This document shows positions 1 to 8,116 of a DNA stretch of 64,000 bases, piece after piece; the stretch's first letter is position 1; every line of letters starts with the position of its first letter. The stretch is taken from assembly GCA_900475325.1 (NCBI GenBank), contig LS483371.1, forward strand, positions 3,968,001 to 4,032,000, read 5' to 3'. A program made the translations under genes and the position numbers. This DNA comes from Paucimonas lemoignei (lineage in GTDB: Bacteria; Pseudomonadota; Gammaproteobacteria; Pseudomonadales; Pseudomonadaceae). The notes beneath the pieces were generated by a model, which saw nothing but the letters and a program-made list of their open reading frames with translations, was not told the DNA's origin and ran no database searches.

Positions 1-375
1 GCGGCAGACCGATCACCATCGCCACCAGCGCCATGACCCACGGCAGAGAGCGCCCTTTTCCGAAGCCCAGCAGCGTCGTGGCGATCCGGTCAGCCGCGCC
101 GGACTCAGCCATCAGCGCCCCCAACATCGCGCCAAGGGCAATGATCAAACCGGCCTCGCCGAGAATTCCGCCTGCCCCCTTGCTGAACGCTTTTGCCACT
201 TCTTCAGCGGGCAGACCGGCACCGATACCGGCAATGAAAGTACCGATCAGGATCGATAGAAAAGGGGGAAGTTTGGTCGCGCTGATCAGCAGAATGATGG
301 TGGCAATGGCGATCAGGCAACAGATGATCAAACGGGTGTCATGCACTAGCCAGGTGGCAGAAGAAACATCCAAGG
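1..375 (-). CDS. GntP-family permease, N-terminal part (runs off the left edge)
   Basis: The reading frame starts at a TTG at 375, preceded by AAGGAAG at good spacing, and is open to the window edge (about 125 residues). It shows a hydrophobic first segment, then the GntP-family features KLPPFLSILIGT, a GAGGILGEAGLIIALGAMLG stretch and an ADRIA..LLGFGKGR segment, closely parallel to the full-length GntP homologue at 12804-14156. The family imports gluconate or related hydroxy acids with protons. It lies 133 nt downstream of the LysR gene on the same strand and next to CoA-transferase and AtoE genes. In P. aeruginosa a GntP protein sits in the 3-hydroxybutyrate/dehydrocarnitine region, so 3-hydroxybutyrate uptake is a reasonable inference rather than gluconate. 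Confidence 0.8.
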
Positions 376-508
376 CACTCTTCCTTATCGTCGGTTTCTG
401 CAGCGGATCGCTGGCAGAAACATTTAGTTGTAATTCTGCAACACGATACGGGAGGAGCGAGCCAGTGAATGTGAAATTTGTGACAGTTTCGCCCTGCGGA
501 CACCCGAG

Positions 509-1417
509 CTAGACGCTCGACAACCTTGGATGCTGTGACTGCGCGTGCTCGATCAGCACGTCACGAAGAGCCTGTGCCGCCGCTGACAACTTATGGTCGG
601 CGAGCATCATCAGCCCGATAGGCCGCTCGATAACGGGCTCGACCAGGGCGATGCAATGCGCGCCGAGTTCGCGCATTTGCTCGATGCAAAGCGACGGTAC
701 CGCGCTGACACCCAACCCACTGGCCACCATGCGCCCGACGGTGGCCAACTGATGACTTTCAAACGCCACGGACAACTTGCCGTGCTGCGCCTGCAAATGA
801 TGCTCCAGCAGTAAACGCACAGCGGATGGGCGTTGCAGAGCGATGAAGTCTTCTTTAAGCAGCTCTTGCCAACTCACCTGCTGACGTTGCGCCAAGGATG
901 AGTCCTGCGGCACCACGGCCACGAATCGATCGGTATAAAACGGCGTGAACACCAGCGAGCTGTTCGACTCAGGCTCAAAGCCGATGCCCAGCTCCACCCG
1001 CCGATGGCGCACCATTTCCAGCACTTCTTCGTTGATCAGGTCATGAACCGCCACATTCACCCGGGGGTAACGACCACGAAAAACCTTGAGCGCGCCGGGC
1101 AACATGTTGCCCGCGAATGAAGGCATGGCCGCCACCGAGACCTTGCCCAATTGCAGCGTGAAGCGCTGACGCAGCAGCTCTTCGGCGTTATCCCAGTCAG
1201 CCAGCAGTTGGCGCGCCAGCGGCAGCAGCGTTTCGCCTTCCGGCGTCAGGCTTACCGACCGGGTGGTGCGACTGAGCAATTGCCCGCCCAGATCCTCCTC
1301 TAGACTCTTGATGGTCAGGCTCAAGGCCGGTTGCGACAGATGCAGTCGCTCCCCTGCCTGGGCGAAGCTCAGATGCTGCGCCACGGCCAGAAACGCCCGC
1401 AATTGTTTGACGTTCAT
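509..1417 (-). CDS. LysR-family transcriptional regulator, divergent from the CoA-transferase genes
   Basis: The 302-residue protein has the standard LysR layout: an N-terminal winged helix-turn-helix (residues about 1-60, with MNVKQLRAFLAVAQHLSFAQA and a LSQPALS recognition helix) followed by a substrate-binding-type effector domain. It is divergent from the CoA-transferase A gene with 134 nt between the two starts, the usual arrangement for a LysR activator controlling its neighbour. The arrangement matches DhcR of P. aeruginosa (LysR next to dehydrocarnitine CoA-transferase), but identity to that protein was not tested. No strong ribosome binding site precedes the ATG. Confidence 0.88.
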   Translation of the reverse strand: MNVKQLRAFLAVAQHLSFAQAGERLHLSQPALSLTIKSLEEDLGGQLLSRTTRSVSLTPEGETLLPLARQLLADWDNAEELLRQRFTLQLGKVSVAAMPSFAGNMLPGALKVFRGRYPRVNVAVHDLINEEVLEMVRHRRVELGIGFEPESNSSLVFTPFYTDRFVAVVPQDSSLAQRQQVSWQELLKEDFIALQRPSAVRLLLEHHLQAQHGKLSVAFESHQLATVGRMVASGLGVSAVPSLCIEQMRELGAHCIALVEPVIERPIGLMMLADHKLSAAAQALRDVLIEHAQSQHPRLSSV

Positions 1418-1551
1418 ATATTTGTATTCTTTATTAATCCATCAGAAAAACAAAATTAACAAATCACTGCCCCCGAGAGAAGATGCGCCAACGCTCCGTC
1501 GGCAGGAACACTGTCGGCAACAACTATAAAAGTAAAAAAGGCGGACCCATC

Positions 1552-2253
1552 ATGGCTGGACTCGACAAACGAGTAGCGACGTATCAGGAAGCCCTCGCCG
1601 GGCTGACCGACAACATGACTGTACTGTGCGGCGGCTTCGGCCTGTGCGGCATCCCCGAGAACCTGATTGCTGAACTCAAGCGCATGGGGGTCAAGGGCCT
1701 GACGGTTGTCTCCAACAACTGCGGTGTCGATGGGTTTGGTCTGGGCATCCTGCTCGAAGACCGCCAGATCCGTAAGATGATTTCCTCCTACGTGGGCGAA
1801 AACGCCCTGTTCGAACGTCAGCTGCTCAGCGGTGAACTGGAAGTCGAACTTACCCCCCAAGGCACCCTCGCTGAAAAGCTGCGCGCAGGCGGTGCGGGAA
1901 TCCCGGCGTTCTACACGGCTACCGGCTACGGCACGCCCGTGGCAGAAGGCAAGGAAACCCGCCAGTTCAATGGTCGCAACGTGATCCTCGAAGAAGCCAT
2001 CACCGGCGACTTCGCCCTTATCAAAGGCTGGAAAGCTGACCACTTCGGCAACGTGATCTATCGTCATACCGCGCAGAACTTCAATCCCGTGGTGGCCACT
2101 GCCGGGAAAATCACCGTGGTGGAAGTCGAAGAAATCGTCGAGCCCGGCGTACTGCTACCTTCGCAGATTCACACCCCAGGCATTTATGTGGATCGAGTCA
2201 TCCAGGGCACATTCGAGAAGCGTATCGAACAGCGCACGCTGAAAAAGTCCTGA
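1552..2253 (+). CDS. 3-oxoacid CoA-transferase, subunit A
   Basis: A 233-residue family I CoA-transferase alpha subunit, transferring CoA from a donor such as succinyl-CoA or acetyl-CoA to a 3-oxoacid (acetoacetate or dehydrocarnitine). The glycine-rich [13 protein letters not shown] motif near residue 25 and the [10 protein letters not shown] segment are characteristic. An in-frame ATG 69 bases upstream exists, but the ATG at 1552 is preferred because it follows AAAAAAGGCGGA and matches the usual family N terminus. The partner beta subunit starts 66 nt downstream. The context fits both atoD-type acetoacetate and dhcA-type dehydrocarnitine enzymes, and sequence reading alone cannot separate them. 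Confidence 0.93.
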   Translation: MAGLDKRVATYQEALAGLTDNMTVLCGGFGLCGIPENLIAELKRMGVKGLTVVSNNCGVDGFGLGILLEDRQIRKMISSYVGENALFERQLLSGELEVELTPQGTLAEKLRAGGAGIPAFYTATGYGTPVAEGKETRQFNGRNVILEEAITGDFALIKGWKADHFGNVIYRHTAQNFNPVVATAGKITVVEVEEIVEPGVLLPSQIHTPGIYVDRVIQGTFEKRIEQRTLKKS

Positions 2254-2299
2254 CCGGTTCCAGGGTTTGCGGGTACTTCCTGATGCAGGAAGCGGCAAA

Positions 2300-2307
2300 A
2301 ACAATAA
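2300..2307 (+). promoter_or_regulatory. Candidate Hfq/Crc CA-motif before CoA-transferase B
   Basis: AACAATAA fits the AANAANAA motif bound by Hfq with Crc in Pseudomonas carbon catabolite repression. It lies directly before the ribosome binding site (AAGAGG) of the gene starting at 2320. The motif match is seen; function is inferred from position and the catabolic role of the gene. Confidence 0.45.
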
Positions 2308-2319
2308 GAGGCTCAAAAC

Positions 2320-2976
2320 ATGGCACTTTCACGCGAACAAATGGCTCAGCGTGTCGCACGGGAACTCAAAGACGGTTATTACGTGAACCTGGGTATTGGC
2401 ATTCCAACCCTGGTCGCCAACTACGTGCCTGAGGATATCGACGTCATGCTGCAATCCGAAAACGGCTTGCTGGGCATGGGCGAATTCCCCACCGAAGACA
2501 CCATCGATGCCGACATGATTAACGCAGGCAAGCAAACCGTAACGGCCCGCATCGGCGCATCGATTTTCGATTCCTCGCAATCCTTCGCCATGATCCGTGG
2601 TGGGCATGTGGACCTCACCGTGCTGGGGGCTTTCGAAGTCGACGTCGACGGCAACATCGCCTCATGGATGATCCCCGGCAAGCTGGTCAAGGGCATGGGC
2701 GGCGCGATGGACCTGGTGGCGGGTGCCGACAACATCATCGTGACCATGACCCACGCCTCCAAGGATGGCGAATCCAAACTGCTGCCCCGCTGCAGCTTGC
2801 CGCTGACCGGCGTGGGCTGTATCCGCAAGGTGCTCACCGATCTGGCCTATCTGGAAATCGAAGACGGCGCGTTCATCCTGCGCGAGCGTGCGCCAGGGGT
2901 CAGCATCGAAGAGATTGTTGCCAAGACCGCCGGTAAGTTGATCGTGCCGGATGATGTGGTAGAGATGAGTTTTTAA
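2320..2976 (+). CDS. 3-oxoacid CoA-transferase, subunit B
   Basis: The 218-residue beta subunit carries the catalytic glutamate in the family motif SENGLLGMG (residues about 46-54), where an acyl-glutamyl-CoA intermediate forms. YVNLGIGIPTLV near the N terminus is the other family signature. It is paired with the alpha subunit just upstream and followed, after a REP hairpin, by an AtoE-type permease, so the three genes probably form a module for importing and activating short-chain 3-oxoacids. The start ATG at 2320 follows an AAGAGG ribosome binding site. Symbols atoA or dhcB are both possible. Confidence 0.94.
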   Translation: MALSREQMAQRVARELKDGYYVNLGIGIPTLVANYVPEDIDVMLQSENGLLGMGEFPTEDTIDADMINAGKQTVTARIGASIFDSSQSFAMIRGGHVDLTVLGAFEVDVDGNIASWMIPGKLVKGMGGAMDLVAGADNIIVTMTHASKDGESKLLPRCSLPLTGVGCIRKVLTDLAYLEIEDGAFILRERAPGVSIEEIVAKTAGKLIVPDDVVEMSF

Positions 2977-2994
2977 GCCGTCTCACTGCTTCAA

Positions 2995-3088
2995 CTGTGG
3001 GAGCGAATTCATTCGCGAAGGCGGTGGTTCGGCCGATGGGAATCTGCCGAATGTACTGGCCTATTCGCGAATGAATTCGCTCCCACAG
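2995..3088. repeat. REP-type hairpin (REPIN-like), family GTGGGAGCGAATTCATTCGC
   Basis: Two inverted 25-nt arms, CTGTGGGAGCGAATTCATTC... and its exact complement, bracket a variable core of about 44 nt. The same arms recur at 39914-40006, 41530-41617 and 52843-52936. It sits inside the apparent operon between the CoA-transferase B gene and the AtoE-type gene, where it could act as an mRNA stability or partial termination element. Confidence 0.9.
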
Positions 3089-3112
3089 GTCGTGCAAGCA
3101 CCTTGAAATCCC

Positions 3113-3120
3113 AATAATAA
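3113..3120 (+). promoter_or_regulatory. Candidate Hfq/Crc CA-motif before the AtoE-type gene
   Basis: AATAATAA matches AANAANAA and lies 18 nt before the GTG start at 3139, next to the AAGAGG ribosome binding site. With the similar site at 2300 it suggests catabolite repression of this module. The function is an inference. Confidence 0.4.
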
Positions 3121-3138
3121 ATACAAGAGGTTCACCCC

Positions 3139-4560
3139 GTGGCCGTCGACAACATCGAAGAAAGCCGCTCCGCCCGCTTTGCCCTGCGCTGTGCCAAATG
3201 GGCAGAGCGCTGGTTCCCTGACTCCTGGGTATTTGCCGCCCTGGCGGTGGTGATTGTCACAGTCGCGACCCTGGCCATGGGCGCCAAGCCCAATGACGCC
3301 GCAAAGGCATTCGGCGACGGCTTCTGGAGCCTGATCCCGTTCACCATGCAGATGGCGTTCGTGGTGATCGGCGGCTACGTGGTGGCCAGCTCGCCGCCCG
3401 CCGTCAAACTGATCGACCGCCTGGCCCGCATTCCCAAAAACGGCCGCTCCGCCGTGGCCTGGGTCGCGCTGATTTCCATGGTGGCGTCGCTGCTCAACTG
3501 GGGCTTGTCGCTGGTGTTCGGCGGCCTGCTGGTGCGCGCCCTCGCACGCCGCACTGATCTGCGCATGGATTACCGTGCCGCCGGTGCTGCTGCTTACCTG
3601 GGTCTTGGCGCCGTCTGGGCACTGGGTCTTTCATCCTCGGCTGCGCAATTGCAGGCCAACCCTGGCAGCCTGCCGCCGTCGATCCTGGCAATCACCGGGG
3701 TGATTCCTTTTACCGAAACCATTTTCCTCTGGCAGTCCGGCGTCATGCTCGGGGTGCTGATGGTGATCTCCATCATCGTTGCCTATGCCACCGCGCCCGG
3801 CCCGAACAGCGCCAAGGACGCCAATGCCTGCGGCGTTGACCCGGCCTTCAGCATGCCCGCCCTGCCGCCACGCACCCGGCCTGGAGAATGGCTGGAATAC
3901 AGCCCGCTGCTGATCATCCTGATGGTAATCCTCGCGTCCGGCTGGATCTTCAACGAATTTTCGACCAAACCTGCGATCACCGCGATCTCGGGGCTCAACA
4001 CCTATAACTTTCTGTTCATCATGGTCGGTGCCCTGCTCCACTGGCGGCCGCGCAGCTTTCTGGATGCCGTGACGCGTGCCGTGCCGACCACCACCGGGGT
4101 GCTGATTCAGTTTCCCTTGTATGGCTCGATTGCCGCGCTCATGACAACGGTCAAAGGCACCGATGCGCAAACCCTGGCGCATCACATCTCGACCTTCTTC
4201 ACCAGCATCGCGTCCCATGACACCTATGCGCTGCTGATGGGCATTTACTCGGCCGTGCTGGGGTTCTTCATTCCGTCAGGTGGCGGAAAGTGGATTATCG
4301 AAGCGCCTTATGTGATGCAAGTCGCCAACGACCTGCAATATCACCTGGGCTGGGCGGTGCAGATCTATAACGCCGCAGAAGCCTTGCCTAACCTGATCAA
4401 CCCGTTCTACATGCTGCCGCTGCTGGGCGTTCTGGGTTTGAAGGCGCGAGACCTGATCGGCTTCTCGTTCGTGCAGTTGCTGGTGCATACGCCGCTGGTG
4501 CTGTTCCTGCTGTGGGGGCTGGGCACGACATTGGCGTATATCCCGCCGTTGCGTCCATAG
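3139..4560 (+). CDS. atoE: Short-chain fatty acid permease (AtoE family)
   Basis: A 473-residue polytopic inner-membrane protein of the AtoE/TIGR00366 short-chain fatty acid transporter family. Visible features are about a dozen hydrophobic segments, the LLNWGLSLVFGG segment near residue 118, and a conserved late stretch FFIPSGGGKWIIEAPY near residue 375. The start is GTG, with AAGAGG eight bases upstream. It follows the two CoA-transferase genes and probably imports acetoacetate, butyrate or similar acids for CoA activation. The REP element between it and the transferase gene could uncouple their expression. Confidence 0.92.
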   Translation: MAVDNIEESRSARFALRCAKWAERWFPDSWVFAALAVVIVTVATLAMGAKPNDAAKAFGDGFWSLIPFTMQMAFVVIGGYVVASSPPAVKLIDRLARIPKNGRSAVAWVALISMVASLLNWGLSLVFGGLLVRALARRTDLRMDYRAAGAAAYLGLGAVWALGLSSSAAQLQANPGSLPPSILAITGVIPFTETIFLWQSGVMLGVLMVISIIVAYATAPGPNSAKDANACGVDPAFSMPALPPRTRPGEWLEYSPLLIILMVILASGWIFNEFSTKPAITAISGLNTYNFLFIMVGALLHWRPRSFLDAVTRAVPTTTGVLIQFPLYGSIAALMTTVKGTDAQTLAHHISTFFTSIASHDTYALLMGIYSAVLGFFIPSGGGKWIIEAPYVMQVANDLQYHLGWAVQIYNAAEALPNLINPFYMLPLLGVLGLKARDLIGFSFVQLLVHTPLVLFLLWGLGTTLAYIPPLRP

Positions 4561-4570
4561 CTCATGTGCC

Positions 4571-4655
4571 CTGTAGGAGTTGTCGGAGGTTACGACGGCG
4601 ACGAATGCGGTATGCCTGACACTACGTTATTCGCAGCCTTCGGCAGCTCCTACAG
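4571..4655. repeat. REP-type hairpin, family TGTAGGAGCTGCCGAAGGCTGCGAA
   Basis: Imperfect inverted arms (CTGTAGGAGTTGTCGGAGG and CCTTCGGCAGCTCCTACAG) lie between the convergent AtoE and MarR genes and overlap the last bases of the MarR gene. The same half-element recurs at 5875-5951 and flanks each of the three long composite repeats. It may also help end transcription between the convergent genes. Confidence 0.8.
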
Positions 4656-5168
4656 ATCGCGAACGTCCCCGGGATGGTCGCCATAATCCAGCACAGCGAT
4701 TCTGGCCAGCAATTCGCGCAGTTCGCAGGCTTGCTGCGGGCCCAGTGATTTCTCAAAACACTGCTGTGCCTGTTCCCACAGCGCCTGGGATTGCAGCAGT
4801 TTGTCCAGGCCCGCCTGAGTGAGATTGACCCGGCGACTGCGCTTGTCGTCTGGGTCCACTGACACCGCAATCAGCCCTTCACGCTCCAGCGGCTTGAGGT
4901 TCTGCGCCAGGGCCGAGCGATCAATGACCAGACTCGCCGCCAATTCGGTTAATGCCGGGGCCTGGTTGCGGGCGACTTGCATCAGGATCGAGCGCTGCGT
5001 CGACCGCAGCCCGCAAGGCGCAAGCACCGCGTCGTATAGCTGTGAAATACGCCGCGTGGCTTTGCGCAGGCTGGTGGCATGACACAGCACTTTCGGCGCG
5101 ATCTGCAAGCTGTCGGGGATCTGCAATCGAGTGTGCAATTGCGCCGTGGGCGTCAGGCTGTGGTTCAT
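4650..5168 (-). CDS. MarR-family transcriptional regulator
   Basis: A 172-residue protein with the MarR winged-helix fold: a dimerising N-terminal helix, a recognition region (ALTELAASLVIDRSALAQNL, residues about 90-109) and the wing motif DPDDKRSRRVNLT near residue 125. The family represses by binding palindromic promoters and responds to small phenolic or oxidising ligands. It lies on the same strand as the PEBP and dehydrogenase genes upstream, separated from the PEBP gene by 85 nt, so no divergent target is obvious and its regulon cannot be read from context. Confidence 0.88.
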   Translation of the reverse strand: MNHSLTPTAQLHTRLQIPDSLQIAPKVLCHATSLRKATRRISQLYDAVLAPCGLRSTQRSILMQVARNQAPALTELAASLVIDRSALAQNLKPLEREGLIAVSVDPDDKRSRRVNLTQAGLDKLLQSQALWEQAQQCFEKSLGPQQACELRELLARIAVLDYGDHPGDVRDL

Positions 5169-5253
5169 AAGGTGTTCCGCCGGGTTGGATCAATCGGGCA
5201 ATGCTGGCATATCCCCATAGTTTGTGACAGCCACCATTTGCGCCTTTGATCAA

Positions 5254-5820
5254 TCACGGTCTTTCGTGGACGCCGTCCAGCCTGCCACGTCCGATGACGG
5301 CGCCGTCCAACGCCTTGAGCAACTGACCCCGATTGGGCGGGCTATCGAAGTGCAACGGCCGGTCCACTGCCAGCAACTGAAAACTGTAGCGATGGGGACC
5401 ATGCCCGGTCAGAGGCTGCGGCCCGATGTAAGTACTGCCACCGAAGGTATTGCGACCCAGCGACAGCAAGCCTTGAGACGCCCTGCTTAACGCGCCGACG
5501 GGCAAACCGCTGCGCTGCGGACTGATACCCACCGCGATGGCATGGACAAACGCGAATGGCAGCGGCGCGTCGGCGTCCTCGACAATCAGCACCAGCTCCC
5601 GGGTCTGCTCGGGTAACCCCGTCCATTCCAGCGCGGGCGAAAGATTGCCGCCGGTTGCCGAGCCCAGGTGTGAAGCCGGGATCTGCTGCATGGAGGCAAA
5701 CGCTGGGCTGCGCAACTCGATCACCACCGGCGCAAAGGCGATGCTCCTGTGATTCCAGATCAGCTTGTTCTCGGTGGCACTGCGACCTCGCAGCACACGC
5801 CCCAACAGACGGCTCAGCAT
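5254..5820 (-). CDS. YbhB/YbcL-family (PEBP-like) protein
   Basis: A 188-residue protein of the phosphatidylethanolamine-binding (Raf kinase inhibitor-like) family. The anion-binding DADAP motif, the family's NLSPALEW segment and YIGPQPLTGHGPHRY are all visible. A longer frame runs to 5856, but ATG 5820 has GAGGATCGTGAGA upstream and gives a normal family length plus a short N-terminal extension of about 25 residues. Bacterial members have no agreed biochemical role. It is followed by the MarR gene on the same strand. Confidence 0.88.
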   Translation of the reverse strand: MLSRLLGRVLRGRSATENKLIWNHRSIAFAPVVIELRSPAFASMQQIPASHLGSATGGNLSPALEWTGLPEQTRELVLIVEDADAPLPFAFVHAIAVGISPQRSGLPVGALSRASQGLLSLGRNTFGGSTYIGPQPLTGHGPHRYSFQLLAVDRPLHFDSPPNRGQLLKALDGAVIGRGRLDGVHERP

Positions 5821-5874
5821 TCTCACGATCCTCGATTGATCCCGCCCCTCGCGCACGGGCTTGAAATGGAAACC

Positions 5875-5951
5875 CCTGTAGGAGCTGCCGCAGGCTGCGA
5901 ACCGTGTATGTCTGTCACGCCCCGATTCGCAGCCTGGGGCATCGCCTACAA
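5875..5951. repeat. REP-type hairpin, family TGTAGGAGCTGCCG
   Basis: Inverted arms CCTGTAGGAGCTGCCGCAGG and CCTGGGGCATCGCCTACA lie in the gap between the dehydrogenase and PEBP genes. The right arm is degenerate compared with the copy at 4571-4655. Confidence 0.7.
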
Positions 5952-5970
5952 GAACCGTGTGCTATTCAGC

Positions 5971-6906
5971 TCAACTATGCACCGGCGTCAGCACCGGTTT
6001 ACCGGCAAAGAACGCCAGCAAGTTGTCGGCCACTTTTTGCACCGTGGCTTCGGACGCTTCCGGCGACAAGCCTCCCACATGGGCCGTAAGCACTACATTG
6101 TTCAGGGCCTTGAGCGCATCCGGGACTTGCGGTTCATCGTCGAACACGTCCAGCGCGGCACCGGCAATGCGTTGCTGCTGGAGGGCTTCGATCAAGGCGG
6201 CGGTATCGATCACGCTGGCCCGCGCAATGTTGATTACAAAACCCTCTGGCCCCAGAGCATCCAGTGCCAGGCGGTCTATCAAGTGGCGGGTTCCGGCACC
6301 GCCTGGCGTGGCAATGATCAGAAAGTCCGAAACGCTGGCCAACTCCAGAGCGCTCGCGCAGTAGTCGAAGCTCACGTCGGTGCGCGGTGTGCGGCTGTGA
6401 TAACTCACGGCCATGTCGAAGCCTGCCGCACGCCGGGCAATGGCCATGCCGACAGCCCCGAGCCCCAGGATGCCCAGGCGTTTGCCCGTGAACGAAGGCC
6501 GGGTCAGCTTGCGCCATTCACCGCGACGCACTGCTGCATCGGCTTGCGGGATATCGCGCACGACGGACAGCAACAGCGACATGGCATGGTCGGCCACAGT
6601 GGGCGCATTGACCCCGGCACCATTGGTGACGGTGATGCCCCTGGCCTCGGCAGCCTTCAGGTCCACGTGTTCATAACCGGCACCGATCACGCAAATGATC
6701 CGCAGGTGCGGCAGCGCAGCCATCTCCTCGGCGAAAAACCCAAGCGGCCCACGCGTCAATACCGCGGTGATCTCCTCACCGCGGGTCGCCACCGCTTCGG
6801 CACGCATCGCCGGCGTGGGGGCCAGAATCAGCCGATAACCGCTGCTTTCGAGGATGGGCAAGTACTCATTGACACTCTCGACCAGCACCAGAACGGTGGT
6901 TGTCAT
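5971..6906 (-). CDS. D-isomer-specific 2-hydroxyacid dehydrogenase
   Basis: A 311-residue NAD(P)-dependent enzyme that interconverts 2-ketoacids and D-2-hydroxyacids. The catalytic triad is visible as Arg in NIARASVID, Glu in DVFDDEPQ and His in TAHVGG. The nucleotide-binding loop is GILGLGAVGMAIARR. A frame extends 30 residues further upstream, but ATG 6906 follows GGAG and gives the normal family N terminus. Members of this subgroup include glyoxylate/hydroxypyruvate and 2-ketogluconate reductases; the substrate cannot be told here. It stands alone on the minus strand, with REP DNA downstream. Confidence 0.92.
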   Translation of the reverse strand: MTTTVLVLVESVNEYLPILESSGYRLILAPTPAMRAEAVATRGEEITAVLTRGPLGFFAEEMAALPHLRIICVIGAGYEHVDLKAAEARGITVTNGAGVNAPTVADHAMSLLLSVVRDIPQADAAVRRGEWRKLTRPSFTGKRLGILGLGAVGMAIARRAAGFDMAVSYHSRTPRTDVSFDYCASALELASVSDFLIIATPGGAGTRHLIDRLALDALGPEGFVINIARASVIDTAALIEALQQQRIAGAALDVFDDEPQVPDALKALNNVVLTAHVGGLSPEASEATVQKVADNLLAFFAGKPVLTPVHS

Positions 6907-7228
6907 GCAGGGCTCCAGAACATGCAAAGGAAACGACAGTAACGCGAGTTGAGCCGCTTGTGCAGGTAGGTTCGAAGGTTTCTTGGTTGTAGGCATCGAA
7001 AGCGCTTGAGGTAGGAAGCTTCAACAAGTGCCGCCAGCCCGGCTTTGGAGGTGATCGTCGTTAAATCCTGTATCGCCTGTGGGCTGGCCTCTATGGCGGG
7101 TTTGCGCTGAAGTTGGCATCAGCCCTATCGGCGATACCACCTATTGATCCTGGATCAGACCACTGAAATTGCGTCTCGCCAGCCTTTAACAGCTGGCGTA
7201 GGCTTTAAACCTAACGGATGGGTTTAGC
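6907..7228. other. Intergenic region between the divergent dehydrogenase and DUF4160 genes
   Basis: No gene is seen. The only clear structure is at 7206-7226, where TAAACC and GGGTTTA can pair around a UAACGGAU loop. This stem takes in the GGATGGG ribosome binding site of the gene at 7229, so it could modulate translation or mark an operator. Confidence 0.5.
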
Positions 7229-7657
7229 ATGCGTGTATGTAACCACAAGGGACTGACGATTGCTGTGCTGACGCGTAACGAACACTGCCCGCCCCATGTT
7301 CACGTGGGTAATGACGAGTGGGACGCGCGATTTCAATTCAGCTTCAGGCACAACGGGGTGCGCCTATGGGATGTGGTCCCCGCCAGGAACGAGCCTTGCG
7401 CAACCGTGCTCGAACAGCTGCGCCGCGTGATCCGGCGCCGGGATAACCTGCGCAAGGCGCGGGAATGCTGGTGGCGGAGTCGCCAGACCCTGTGCCTGGA
7501 GAACCACCGCTGGGATATGAGCACATCAGAAGTCGTCAAACCCGGGGCTGGACATTTCGAAGCGCTGTCGATCCTTTCAGCCCACTTCGACCCCGGAACG
7601 TACCGCACTCGATTGTATCTAGCGGGTGAAATTGCCCCCTTGGAGATTGAACTATGA
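7229..7657 (+). CDS. DUF4160-like protein, first gene of a two-gene module
   Basis: A 142-residue protein whose N terminus carries the DUF4160 signature NEHCPPHVHV (residues about 17-26), where the His residues and the preceding acidic residue are conserved in the family. The rest is rich in Arg and Trp. Its stop overlaps the start of the next gene by ATGA, implying translational coupling. DUF4160 genes are regularly paired with DUF2442 genes, and the pair has the size and layout of a toxin-antitoxin module, though I know of no established activity. A small hairpin at 7206-7226 overlaps the ribosome binding site. Confidence 0.75.
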   Translation: MRVCNHKGLTIAVLTRNEHCPPHVHVGNDEWDARFQFSFRHNGVRLWDVVPARNEPCATVLEQLRRVIRRRDNLRKARECWWRSRQTLCLENHRWDMSTSEVVKPGAGHFEALSILSAHFDPGTYRTRLYLAGEIAPLEIEL

Positions 7658-8106
7658 AAACAGTAAAGGCCGTGAAGCACTTCGATGAAGCCGTCACGGA
7701 GCAGGTTCTTGAAACCGCTCAAGCACAAGGCCGCGCTCGGGCCAGTGCCGGACTGCATGCCAAGACGCTGATCTACCTGCCTGACCAGGATTCGCTGATG
7801 ATCCGCTTTGCCGACAACTGCGCCATCGCCCTGCCCACTCAAAATTACCCTGAGCTGGCGAGGTTGAGCCGGGCTGAACTGGAGTCGCTGGAGCTTGGCT
7901 TTGCGGGCAGTGCGCTATGCCTGCCTGCCCAGGACCTGCATATGTCAATCGCAGGCCTGGTGGCGGCCAGCGTGCCCTTGATGGACATGGCGGCCTCGGT
8001 CATTGCGGCTCGCAACGGCAGCCGCAGCACCACGGCCAAAGCTCGCGCAGCACGCGCCAATGGGGCCAAAGGCGGCCGACCGCGCAAGACGCCCGGCACC
8101 CCATGA
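7654..8106 (+). CDS. DUF2442 protein with a basic C-terminal tail
   Basis: A 150-residue protein. A central DUF2442 region is recognised by SRAELESLELGFAGSALCLPAQDLHMSI-type composition (residues about 70-105), and a basic tail ends in ARANGAKGGRPRK, an AT-hook-like ending common in small DNA-binding antitoxin-type proteins. It overlaps the preceding DUF4160 gene by four bases. DUF2442 has been compared with DNA-binding or regulatory partners of DUF4160 proteins. The role as antitoxin or repressor here is inference from pairing, coupling and the basic tail. Confidence 0.75.
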   Translation: MKTVKAVKHFDEAVTEQVLETAQAQGRARASAGLHAKTLIYLPDQDSLMIRFADNCAIALPTQNYPELARLSRAELESLELGFAGSALCLPAQDLHMSIAGLVAASVPLMDMAASVIAARNGSRSTTAKARAARANGAKGGRPRKTPGTP

Positions 8107-8116
8107 GCGGCATGCC

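Noticed and set aside
2995..3088. REP arrays considered as CRISPR repeats
   Set aside because: They are single scattered inverted pairs, not direct repeats with regular spacers, and no cas genes are present.
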